A stretch of 5,984 bases of DNA from an uncultured Muribaculum sp. (GCA_947573015.1 CANPDS010000169.1:1-5984); one strand, 5' to 3'. Positions 1-5,727 are shown, numbered from the stretch's first letter. Notes: generated by a model from the letters alone, not told the origin. Program-made: numbers and translations.

Positions 1-72
1 GTTGACATCTTCGGCCAGCGCACCAGCGGCTATAGCGATGGATGCAAATATTGATATTGCTCTAAACTTCAT
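1..72 (-). CDS. Exported protein, N-terminal fragment (partial)
   Basis: An open frame of 24 codons starts at the ATG at 72-70 and continues off the left edge. The peptide begins MKFRAISIFA and ends AGALAEDVN. It has a short basic start (K2, R4), a hydrophobic core of about residues 5-19, and an A-L-A motif before E21, which is a textbook type I signal peptide with likely cleavage after residue 20. No cysteine is present, so it is not a lipoprotein. It lies on the same strand downstream of the alpha-galactosidase, but a terminator-like hairpin and a strong promoter match sit between them, so it may be transcribed separately. The mature protein is outside the window and its function cannot be told. 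A secreted enzyme or other periplasmic protein is the natural guess from context. Confidence 0.8.
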   Translation of the reverse strand, partial: MKFRAISIFASIAIAAGALAEDVN

Positions 73-93
73 TATAAAGTGGGATATGTGGAG

Positions 94-144
94 AAAATAA
101 TGCATCGGACATACGCTATGTCTGTTGTGCGCATGTCCGATGCA
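94..144 (-). terminator. Intrinsic terminator-like hairpin after the alpha-galactosidase
   Basis: Arms 101-116 and 129-144 are inverted repeats enclosing a 12-base loop. Twelve outer pairs (TGCATCGGACAT with ATGTCCGATGCA) and three inner pairs are perfect. The one remaining position (113/132) is an A-C mismatch in plus-strand RNA but a G-U pair in minus-strand RNA, so the helix is continuous only on the minus strand. Reading minus, the helix is followed directly by TTATTTT (100-94). It begins about 60 bases after the alpha-galactosidase stop, which fits a rho-independent terminator for that gene. It also overlaps the promoter at 143-174, so an operator or 5'-UTR role is possible. Confidence 0.6.
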
Positions 145-174
145 AAAATATTCTTTTTTGGTGAGTTGAGCAAA
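143..174 (-). promoter_or_regulatory. Bacteroidetes-type promoter for the partial exported gene
   Basis: On the minus strand a TTTG (174-171) is followed after 20 bases by TATTTTTG (150-143). This matches both parts of the Bacteroidetes primary sigma pattern (-33 TTTG, -7 TAnnTTTG). The expected transcription start is near 138-135, about 65 bases before the ATG at 72. It falls inside the first arm of the inverted repeat at 101-144. This is the best promoter match in the window. The call is by motif only. Confidence 0.6.
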
Positions 175-204
175 TTGCGTCAGCTCAAGGATGTGAACAA
201 TCTT

Positions 205-2406
205 TTATTTTGCCTCAAGGATGAGTACGCGTGAGGAGAAGTCGGTAGCATCGGCCTTGTCGACAGAGTGGAATGCTGGCATGGGAAGTCCATTGGCCAT
301 GAGTGCGCGTCCGGTAAACGCCTGTCCTTCGTATTGCAGAGGCTTGTTGTCGATTCGGTTGATCTCGCGCACAGTGTAAATCTTGTCGGGGTCAAGACCG
401 TTCATCGGCACTTTGTGCAGCTGTTCGGCAGCCATTGATTCTGTTTTCCACCAGAAGAATGCGGCCTGCTTCTTATCGGGGGTTACATACATTAGCGATG
501 CGGCACCTTTTTTGTCGAAAGGTGACTGGAGACGGTAGAGATCGCCAAGCTGCACCACAGGGCGTATCACCTTGTAGTCGGCGATTGCGCGTCGTGTCTG
601 CTCTTTCTCTGCATCAGTCATGTCCTTTGGCTGCAACTCCATACCGAGACGTCCGGCCATAGCCACATCGGTGCGGTATTTTAGCGATGTGCGGCGTCCG
701 GTCTGATGGTTGGGTGCGGCGCTTATATGGCTACCCATTCCTATGGCTGGGAAGAAATAGCTTGTGCCCCATTGGATGTAAACACGTTGCAGGGCGTCGG
801 TGTTGTCGCTTGTCCAATATTCGTCAAACCAAGGGAGGAATCCGTAGTTGACGCGTCCACCACCGCTTGAGCATGCCTGTATCACTACATCGGGATGCTT
901 TTCGCGGATGCGGTCGAGAGTCTTTGACAATCCACGCCAGTACTCGATGTTGTTGTGGCTCTGCTTATTGGCGGGAAGCACCTGTGAGCCGTGGATGGGC
1001 ATCGCGTTGTTGGCATCCCACTTTATGTAGGCTATATCGGGATATTTGGTGAGAAGAGTGTCGACGATGGTAAATACAATGTCCTGACACTTTGGATTTG
1101 CAAGGTCAAGAGCTATCTGGGCTTTGCCACGTCCGGGCATGTTGGCACGGTGCTGGGCCTTTATGATATAATCGGGATGTTTCTCGTAGAGTTCGCTCTT
1201 CTCGTCGAGCATTTCGGGCTCAATCCATATGCCGAATTTTACACCGGCTTTCTTGGCGGCATCGGTAAGACCTTTTATGCCATTGGGGAGTTTAGAGGTG
1301 TCGACTACCCAGTCGCCGAGGCCGAGGTTATTGTTGTTGCGTGGATATTTGTTGCCGAACCATCCGTCGTCCATCACGAAAAGCTCTCCACCGAGCGATG
1401 CGATATCCTGCATCATCTGCTTCATTTCGTCCTCTTTGATGTCGAAGTATACTCCCTCCCATGAGTTGAGTAGCACATCGCGTAGTTTGTTGCCATGAGC
1501 GAGTTTGTAGTTGCGTCCCCAGCGGTGGAAGTTGCGGCTGACATCTCCCATGCCGTTGCCGCTATATGTCACGGCAAGTGCGGGTGTGGTGAATGTCTCG
1601 CCTTTTTCGAGGATGTAGGGAGCGTGCTCCTCATTTATGCCGGCGAAGAAGTGTATCCAATTGCTGTTGTCGTTGAGCGTGCGCAGCTTGAAATTGCCTG
1701 GGTAGCATAGCGCAGCGCCTACCACACGTCCGGCGTTTTCCTGTGGCTTTCCATCGAGCGAGAACATCACTTCGCCATGTGCGGCATGGTTGGGACGCAG
1801 GCCGTCGCGGTTTTTCACTACTTTCACACCGTGGGGCACTGGCAGCTCCTCGAGCCACCCTTCCTTTGCCCACTCTCCATAGAGGTTGCTGCTCCATACA
1901 TCGCCGTAGGGGAGAGCGATGTAGCCTGAGGCATATTCGGAGAGTGTGACGGTGCCTTTCTCACCATGTGAGATCTCACTCCACATCTCGATGATGTCTT
2001 CATCAGGATATGTGCGGTAGTTGAGTTTTACGAAGAATGGGTAGTGGGTGTCTTTAAGTGAGATGGTTGTTGTGTTGCCGTCATGTTCCACTCCATCTAC
2101 CACAAGGTCGAGTGTCATGTTGCCGTCGGTATGGGTTGCCGCTACCGCAGTCTCGCGACGTGTGTTGATTCCGTATGGAGCATATGCGTTGACCCATGAT
2201 GCCTTGGAGGCCATGATCGATTTTATATCCGTGTCGGATAGTTTTTCTCCATAGTGGTAGAAGCGCAGTTCTTTGTCTTTGTCTGCTTTTAGCAGAAGTG
2301 ATGTGCCTGGCGTGGAAATGTGCACTGTCTCTGCCTGAGCGCAGAAGGTAGCCAGCAAGGGCATTGCTGAGAGAGCAGCGTATCTCAGCGCTAATTTAAG
2401 GTCCAT
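205..2406 (-). CDS. Secreted alpha-galactosidase, GH36 family
   Basis: The 733-residue product should hydrolyse terminal alpha-1,6-galactosides (melibiose, raffinose-type sugars, galactomannan side chains), probably in the periplasm. Residues 1-25 form a signal peptide with likely cleavage at A-Q-A|E. C22 is not in a lipobox. An N-terminal beta-sandwich (about 30-280) precedes the (beta/alpha)8 barrel (about 285-620) and a C-terminal beta domain (about 640-732). Barrel motifs include MDDGWFG (345-351), GIWIEPEM (392-399), KWD with presumed nucleophile D464, CSSGGGR (512-518), WTSDNTD with presumed acid/base D534, and PNHQTGR (565-571). The length is normal for the family and no lesion is seen. 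The start at 2406 is chosen over an in-frame ATG at 2430 because it begins the signal peptide and the longer form would overlap the likely promoter. Exact substrate range and exo/endo preference cannot be read from sequence. Confidence 0.95.
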   Translation of the reverse strand: MDLKLALRYAALSAMPLLATFCAQAETVHISTPGTSLLLKADKDKELRFYHYGEKLSDTDIKSIMASKASWVNAYAPYGINTRRETAVAATHTDGNMTLDLVVDGVEHDGNTTTISLKDTHYPFFVKLNYRTYPDEDIIEMWSEISHGEKGTVTLSEYASGYIALPYGDVWSSNLYGEWAKEGWLEELPVPHGVKVVKNRDGLRPNHAAHGEVMFSLDGKPQENAGRVVGAALCYPGNFKLRTLNDNSNWIHFFAGINEEHAPYILEKGETFTTPALAVTYSGNGMGDVSRNFHRWGRNYKLAHGNKLRDVLLNSWEGVYFDIKEDEMKQMMQDIASLGGELFVMDDGWFGNKYPRNNNNLGLGDWVVDTSKLPNGIKGLTDAAKKAGVKFGIWIEPEMLDEKSELYEKHPDYIIKAQHRANMPGRGKAQIALDLANPKCQDIVFTIVDTLLTKYPDIAYIKWDANNAMPIHGSQVLPANKQSHNNIEYWRGLSKTLDRIREKHPDVVIQACSSGGGRVNYGFLPWFDEYWTSDNTDALQRVYIQWGTSYFFPAIGMGSHISAAPNHQTGRRTSLKYRTDVAMAGRLGMELQPKDMTDAEKEQTRRAIADYKVIRPVVQLGDLYRLQSPFDKKGAASLMYVTPDKKQAAFFWWKTESMAAEQLHKVPMNGLDPDKIYTVREINRIDNKPLQYEGQAFTGRALMANGLPMPAFHSVDKADATDFSSRVLILEAK

Positions 2407-2427
2407 AAGAATATTTGCTTTAGGGTA

Positions 2428-2460
2428 CAAAATTTCGGGGTTAATGTAATGGTTGACAAA
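2428..2460 (-). promoter_or_regulatory. Candidate promoter for the alpha-galactosidase
   Basis: On the minus strand TTTG (2460-2457) is followed after 21 bases by AAATTTTG (2435-2428), one mismatch from TAnnTTTG. The start of transcription would be near 2422, leaving a leader of only about 16 bases before the ATG at 2406. There is no Shine-Dalgarno match. The leader is A/T-rich, as is common in Bacteroidetes. Confidence 0.4.
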
Positions 2461-2482
2461 TTTAGAAATTATTTGCGTGTTT

Positions 2483-2496
2483 CACAAACGGTTTCG
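2483..2496 (-). promoter_or_regulatory. LacI-type operator-like site 1
   Basis: On the minus strand this reads CGAAACCGTTTGTG. It shares 11 of 14 positions with the site at 2532-2545, which lies in the opposite orientation 49 bases away (centre to centre). A central CG flanked by A-rich and T-rich half-sites is the general shape of LacI/GalR-family operators. It sits about 23 bases upstream of the candidate -33 element of the alpha-galactosidase. No regulator gene is in the window, so the family is a guess. Confidence 0.3.
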
Positions 2497-2531
2497 TTGC
2501 ATTTTCATATTATGATTATCCTTTTTCATTC

Positions 2532-2545
2532 TGAAACCGATTGCG
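2532..2545 (+). promoter_or_regulatory. LacI-type operator-like site 2
   Basis: This reads TGAAACCGATTGCG and matches 12 of 14 positions of the generic LacI/CcpA-type pattern TGWAANCGNTNWCA. With site 1 it forms an 11-base inverted repeat with one mismatch (CAAACGGTTTC, 2485-2495, against GAAACCGATTG, 2533-2543). Its place in a gap upstream of a glycosidase gene makes a carbohydrate-responsive repressor or activator plausible, but this is inference from motif shape alone. Confidence 0.35.
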
Positions 2546-2586
2546 TGGCATAATATGGCATTTTTAGTGGATTGTGTTACTGTAGT

Positions 2587-2618
2587 TTTGTGGGAAAGTG
2601 GTGAGATGGTTAACTTTA
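2587..2618 (+). promoter_or_regulatory. Candidate promoter for the VOC gene
   Basis: TTTG (2587-2590) is followed after 20 bases by TAACTTTA (2611-2618), one mismatch from the -7 consensus TAnnTTTG. The implied leader is about 90 bases and ends in an AT-rich stretch before the start codon. Confidence 0.4.
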
Positions 2619-2716
2619 AGGTGGAAAATTACTACCAATAGAACTGATTTAGACTCTTTGGTCAGGATTAGTTCTGGATTTGATATTTTTAAACAAATTC
2701 TAATTCAATTAATAAT

Positions 2717-3112
2717 ATGGAAATAAAAGATTTTATCAGTGGTGTGCAACATATTGGATTGCCTACGAATGACATCGAACGCAGTATGGATTTCTACCGT
2801 TCACTTGGTTTTGAGTTGGTATATGAAACTGTAAATGAGGCAGCGGATGAGAGGGTGGCTTTTATGTCGCTTGGCAATCTTGTGATGGAAATTTATGAAA
2901 ACAGGTGTGCTGTGGAGCGATCGGGAGCGATCGATCATGTGGCACTTGATGTGGTGGATATAGATTCGCTCTATGGTCGGGTGAAGGCGTTAGGATATGA
3001 AGCTCTTGAAGGAGAGGTGCGCGCTCTACCATTCTGGGAGAGGTGCGTGAAGTTTTTTACGATAGAGGGGCCAGACCGTGAGAAGATAGAATTCTGCGAG
3101 CGGTTGAGATAG
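2717..3112 (+). CDS. VOC-superfamily (glyoxalase-fold) metalloprotein
   Basis: The 131-residue protein has two beta-alpha-beta-beta-beta modules: about residues 8-61, starting VQHIGLPTND, and about 72-128, starting IDHVALDVVD. The four metal-ligand positions of the superfamily are all filled: H12, E58, H74 and E125. This fits a divalent-metal VOC enzyme of the glyoxalase I, epimerase or isomerase type, acting in the cytoplasm (no signal peptide). The intact H-E-H-E set argues against a purely drug-binding bleomycin-resistance type. The length is typical for a single-polypeptide VOC protein, which usually works as a dimer. The start is supported by position and an AT-rich leader without a Shine-Dalgarno sequence. 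It is divergent from the alpha-galactosidase, so shared control is possible. The substrate is unknown, and calling it lactoylglutathione lyase would go beyond the evidence. Confidence 0.9.
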   Translation: MEIKDFISGVQHIGLPTNDIERSMDFYRSLGFELVYETVNEAADERVAFMSLGNLVMEIYENRCAVERSGAIDHVALDVVDIDSLYGRVKALGYEALEGEVRALPFWERCVKFFTIEGPDREKIEFCERLR

Positions 3113-3209
3113 AGGTACGGTGGTGAGCAATTCAGGTGGAATGTGTGTTTTTAATGATGAGTTAGTTCACAAAATTGATTTATAGTAGAGCTAACGAGTA
3201 AATATGTAT

Positions 3210-3217
3210 TAATTTTG
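3210..3217 (+). promoter_or_regulatory. Candidate -7 element before the DUF4924 gene
   Basis: TAATTTTG is a perfect TAnnTTTG match, 28 bases before the start codon, giving a leader of about 20 bases. No TTTG lies at the expected distance upstream, so the promoter is incomplete by consensus. The 133-base gap after the VOC gene supports separate transcription. Confidence 0.35.
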
Positions 3218-3245
3218 TTGGTAAACTTAAGAATAGGAATATATA

Positions 3246-3800
3246 ATGTATACTGCATCACAAAAGCGAAAGGAGAATATTGCTGAATATCTGCTATATA
3301 TGTGGCAGATAGAGGATATGATAAGGGCTAACGGGCTTGATATTGATAAGATACGCTCTTCGATCATCGATCAATATGATCTTCCGGCTGATAAGAAGAA
3401 GGAACTTGAAGAGTGGTATGAGTCGCTCATCGACATGATGCGTCGTGAAGGCGTGGAGAAATCAGGCCACCTGCAACTCAACAAAAATACGGTAATCCAG
3501 CTCGATGATCTGCATCGTCAGCTTATGGCTGATCCCAAGTTTGTCAACTATCAGGCTCAGTTTTACCATACGCTGCCGTTTATTGTAGAATTGCGTGCAC
3601 GTCAGGGTAATGAGAAGCTTGGAGAGATCGAGACCTGCTTTGCCGCACTTTATGGCACATTGCTAATGCGTCTGCAAGGCAAGGAAATATCATCGGAGAC
3701 TCAGTCGGCCATGAATCAGATCACCAAATTTATAGCTCTGCTGGCCCACTATTTCAAGCTCGATCAGGAGGACAAACTCTGGAACGACGATCAGAAATAG
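3246..3800 (+). CDS. DUF4924 family protein, function unknown
   Basis: The 184-residue product matches my memory of the Bacteroidales DUF4924 family closely. The N-terminal segment NIAEYLLYMWQIEDMIRANG (11-30) is its most recognisable part, followed by EEWYESLIDMMRREGV (55-70), the GHLQLNKNT region (74-82), FYHTLPFIVELR (106-117) and ETCFAALYG (129-137). The sequence looks almost wholly alpha-helical and is rich in charged residues. It has no signal peptide or membrane segment and is therefore probably cytoplasmic. The length is about normal for the family. An AGGA at 3235-3238, seven bases before the ATG, supports the start and is stronger than the leaders of most neighbours. The gene stands alone on the plus strand and converges with coaE. 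I know of no established function, and no catalytic motif stands out. Confidence 0.9.
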   Translation: MYTASQKRKENIAEYLLYMWQIEDMIRANGLDIDKIRSSIIDQYDLPADKKKELEEWYESLIDMMRREGVEKSGHLQLNKNTVIQLDDLHRQLMADPKFVNYQAQFYHTLPFIVELRARQGNEKLGEIETCFAALYGTLLMRLQGKEISSETQSAMNQITKFIALLAHYFKLDQEDKLWNDDQK

Positions 3801-3844
3801 TAGGGATAAAAAGACACCCATACATTTCATTCCGGTGAAATTGA

Positions 3845-3937
3845 GACTGGGGAGGGCGTGGCTTCAGCACGTGTTAGTGTAGGTGATGATAAATGATCTG
3901 CATGTAGACGGCGGGATGAAGCACCGCCCTCCCAGTC
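3845..3937. repeat. Long imperfect inverted repeat in the convergent gap
   Basis: Arm 3845-3866 (starting GACTGGGGAGGGCG) is complementary to arm 3917-3937 (ending CGCCCTCCCAGTC). The outer 13 pairs carry one extra G on the left, and a further seven pairs (TG-CTTCA with TGAAGCA) follow after single-base bulges on each side. The loop is about 50 bases. It is GC-rich compared with its AT-rich flanks. It sits between the ends of DUF4924 and coaE, but neither side is followed by a T-tract, so it is not a standard intrinsic terminator. A small separate stem (3824-3829 with 3836-3841) lies just to its left. A dispersed palindromic repeat, a small RNA or a 3'-end protecting structure are all possible. 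Confidence 0.6.
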
Positions 3938-4009
3938 ATATGCATGTACTTGTAGTTACATCAAAATTTAACAGAAGATATAGTATGTTTCGAATAAACA
4001 AGCTCTAAA

Positions 4010-4585
4010 TCAAAGGAGAGCGAGGACCTGGGGTAGGAGAGGCTGGAGGTCGTCGTTGACGATGAGGTGTATTGACTGTGGTGTGGCGTGCTTTTGGAAA
4101 TCTGTGGATTGTTGTGAATCGATGCGTGCTTTGACTTGTGCGGCGGTCATAGCGTTGCGTCGCATCACGCGCTTTATGCGCAACTCCTGGGGAGCTGTCA
4201 CTTCCCATATGTCATCGACTAATTTGTCGAGTCCGCTTTCGTAGAGAATGGCAGTCTCTACCCATGCACGATCGGCATTGATAGATTCGGTCCATCCTTT
4301 CATGTCGGCACGGACAGCGGAGTGAACGATGGAATTGAGTGTCGACAGTTTGTCGGGATCAGCAAATACGATTTCAGCCAGGCGTGGGCGGTTGATGTTG
4401 CCCTCAGTGTCGATCACATCGGGATGGATTTTTTCGGCAAGGAGCTTTTTGATGTTTTCATCGGCATCCATAATTGATTTGGCCCTCAAGTCGCAGTCGT
4501 ACACGTTGTGGCCCATTACGCGCAGCATTTCCGAAACAACGGATTTGCCGCTGCCGATTCCTCCGGTAATAGCGGTAATCTTCAT
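4010..4585 (-). CDS. coaE: Dephospho-CoA kinase
   Basis: The 191-residue enzyme phosphorylates the 3'-hydroxyl of the ribose of dephospho-CoA with ATP, the last step of coenzyme A synthesis, in the cytoplasm. The P-loop GGIGSGKS is at 8-15, the conserved YDCD motif at 29-32 (D32 the likely catalytic position), and the CoA-domain signature ETAILYESGLD at 110-120. A lid-type segment, RRNAMTAAQVKARIDSQQS, follows at 142-160 and the VNDD motif at 176-179. Length is within the usual 190-210. The Leu-Asn-x-Ile-Val-His motif has serine after the histidine (H88-S89), where many homologues have proline. The start follows an A-rich leader without Shine-Dalgarno sequence. It lies 138 bases downstream of the YbbR gene on the same strand. 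No consensus promoter was found in that gap, so it is probably in the yajC-YbbR transcript. Confidence 0.96.
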   Translation of the reverse strand: MKITAITGGIGSGKSVVSEMLRVMGHNVYDCDLRAKSIMDADENIKKLLAEKIHPDVIDTEGNINRPRLAEIVFADPDKLSTLNSIVHSAVRADMKGWTESINADRAWVETAILYESGLDKLVDDIWEVTAPQELRIKRVMRRNAMTAAQVKARIDSQQSTDFQKHATPQSIHLIVNDDLQPLLPQVLALL

Positions 4586-4614
4586 GGTTTGTGTTTTTTG
4601 TAAGTTAGGATAGT

Positions 4615-4643
4615 TTAAGTTGGTTACCTTAACTTAACCAACT
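4615..4643. repeat. Inverted repeat with alternative pairings upstream of coaE
   Basis: AGTTGGTTA (4618-4626) and TAACCAACT (4635-4643) are perfect 9-base complements around an 8-base loop. A second, incompatible pairing joins TTAAGTT (4615-4621) with AACTTAA (4631-4637). The element ends 30 bases before the coaE start in the minus-strand transcript. It lacks a following T-tract, so it does not look like a terminator. Operator or 5'-leader structure are both open. Confidence 0.5.
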
Positions 4644-4655
4644 GGATTTATGTGG

Positions 4656-4686
4656 ATTAGTATGCCCGATAGGAGGATATACTAAT
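4656..4686. repeat. Inverted repeat in the YbbR-coaE gap
   Basis: ATTAGTAT (4656-4663) and ATACTAAT (4679-4686) are perfect 8-base complements around a 15-base loop. The stem is AT-rich and would be weak as RNA, so a protein-binding dyad is at least as likely as a hairpin. It lies 12 bases to the right of the 4615-4643 repeat. Confidence 0.4.
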
Positions 4687-4723
4687 TATATACTTATGTG
4701 ATATGTAGGGATGAGTGAGCACG

Positions 4724-5719
4724 CTACATTTTGCGCTGCTCGACTATGTACTCTACGCTGTCAGGAGTTATGCTCACGTTTCGATACAACTCAGGCATAA
4801 GCGACATTGTCACAGGTATTTTTGATGTTGGGGCGGCAATGGCGTCGGCGAAGTCTACGTAGGCTTTTATATCGTATGGCTCGGTATTGTATGCGCTCAT
4901 GGGTATGAGGTAGCTTACTTCGATTTGTGATGGAAATGTGAGCAATCCATAGCCTGGAGGAATGTTTTTCACTACCACAGATGCCATTTGGCTGCGTGCG
5001 ATGAGGGGCTCTACGGGTATGGTGACAGTAATGTTGTCGGGTACGATCCTCACTCCGTCGATAGGCTTGATCTTTACCTGTATGGATGTGGTGTCGTTGA
5101 GTTTGGACCTGATGATAGGCATCGTCTCGACTGAGGTGAGAGAGTGGGGCATGTCGGTTACGCTGTAGAGCATCACTGAGTCTGTGCTCAGTCTGATCGG
5201 ACCGTTGACAATGCTGCCGAGTGCGGGACGAACGTCGGCGTTGACATGGACAGCCACGCGGCGTCCCGGTGAAGTGGTATATATAAGGCGCAGTGAGTCG
5301 GGCGATACGCTGACGATCTGTGATGATGGACCGAAGTAGTCGCGTAGCTGTGCACTGAGGTCCTGACGGCCCATGAGGAATTTGTTGTCGTCGGTGCGGC
5401 CTACATAGTCTTTCCACTCGATCTTCATCACTTTTGATGGATTTATGCGGTAGCGGATGAGTATTGAGCCTTTATCGCGGACGCTTGCTTTCACAGCTTC
5501 TGGCACGTCGGAAATGAATGTGACGCTGTCGGGGACATTTACCACAGCGATAGGTATGTCGATGTCTTCCTGAGCCTCGTTGTTGAGAGTGAGCAGTAGC
5601 CAGAATATATATGAGATGGCCAGGAATAAAAGAAACAGACCCACTTCGCGGCCACGTGCTGAGGTGACTGCGATGTGGATTCTGTCTGTTATATTCCTAA
5701 GATGCTCTTTGATAGTCAT
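4724..5719 (-). CDS. YbbR-like (CdaR-type) membrane-anchored protein
   Basis: The 331-residue protein has a basic cytoplasmic N-terminus, one membrane segment (about 26-45, VGLFLLFLAISYIFWLLLTL), and an extracytoplasmic beta-rich remainder. Three YbbR-type repeats can be traced: about 53-147 (IPIAVVNVP...VKASVRDKG), 153-237 and 246-325. The last two are inferred from strand spacing rather than strict motifs. In Firmicutes CdaR proteins of this class bind and tune the diadenylate cyclase CdaA. No cyclase gene is visible here, so that role is not supported in this organism. The gene lies 70 bases after yajC on the same strand, which suggests an envelope role and cotranscription. A GGAG (5731-5728) eight bases before the ATG supports the start and is unusual for this window. 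The sequence is intact. Confidence 0.85.
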   Translation of the reverse strand: MTIKEHLRNITDRIHIAVTSARGREVGLFLLFLAISYIFWLLLTLNNEAQEDIDIPIAVVNVPDSVTFISDVPEAVKASVRDKGSILIRYRINPSKVMKIEWKDYVGRTDDNKFLMGRQDLSAQLRDYFGPSSQIVSVSPDSLRLIYTTSPGRRVAVHVNADVRPALGSIVNGPIRLSTDSVMLYSVTDMPHSLTSVETMPIIRSKLNDTTSIQVKIKPIDGVRIVPDNITVTIPVEPLIARSQMASVVVKNIPPGYGLLTFPSQIEVSYLIPMSAYNTEPYDIKAYVDFADAIAAPTSKIPVTMSLMPELYRNVSITPDSVEYIVEQRKM

Positions 5720-5727
5720 GGCTGCAT

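Larger units (their letters stand above)
2407..2716. other. Divergent intergenic regulatory region
   Basis: This 310-base AT-rich gap lies between the start codons of the alpha-galactosidase (minus) and the VOC protein (plus). I see no credible gene in it. It holds a candidate promoter for each direction (2428-2460 minus, 2587-2618 plus) and two related 14-mers centred at about 2489.5 and 2538.5. A short direct repeat TGGCA occurs at 2546-2550 and 2556-2560. No RNA gene or riboswitch consensus was recognised. Confidence 0.7.

Noticed and set aside
991..1464. A 157-codon plus-strand open frame opposite the alpha-galactosidase
   Set aside because: It is antisense to the catalytic barrel of a clear GH36 gene, shows no recognisable domain, and has no promoter or leader of its own.
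2407..2430. Eight-codon N-terminal extension of the alpha-galactosidase
   Set aside because: It would put MYPKANIL in front of a normal signal peptide and overlaps the candidate promoter.
3134..3152. Possible terminator after the VOC gene (ATTC-GAAT stem followed by a short T-run)
   Set aside because: A four-base stem separated from the T-run is too weak to call.
3161..3195. Weak inverted repeat GTTAGTTC / GAGCTAAC between the VOC and DUF4924 genes
   Set aside because: Only 7 of 8 positions pair across a 19-base loop, with no T-tract. This is expected by chance in AT-rich DNA.
3984..4000. Small stem TGTTT-AAACA just after the coaE stop
   Set aside because: Five AT-rich pairs without a T-tract do not support a terminator.
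4791..5417. A 208-codon minus-strand frame inside the YbbR gene
   Set aside because: It is a shifted frame of a real gene. The product is rich in Arg, His, Thr and Gln, as expected for an out-of-frame reading, and has no domain.
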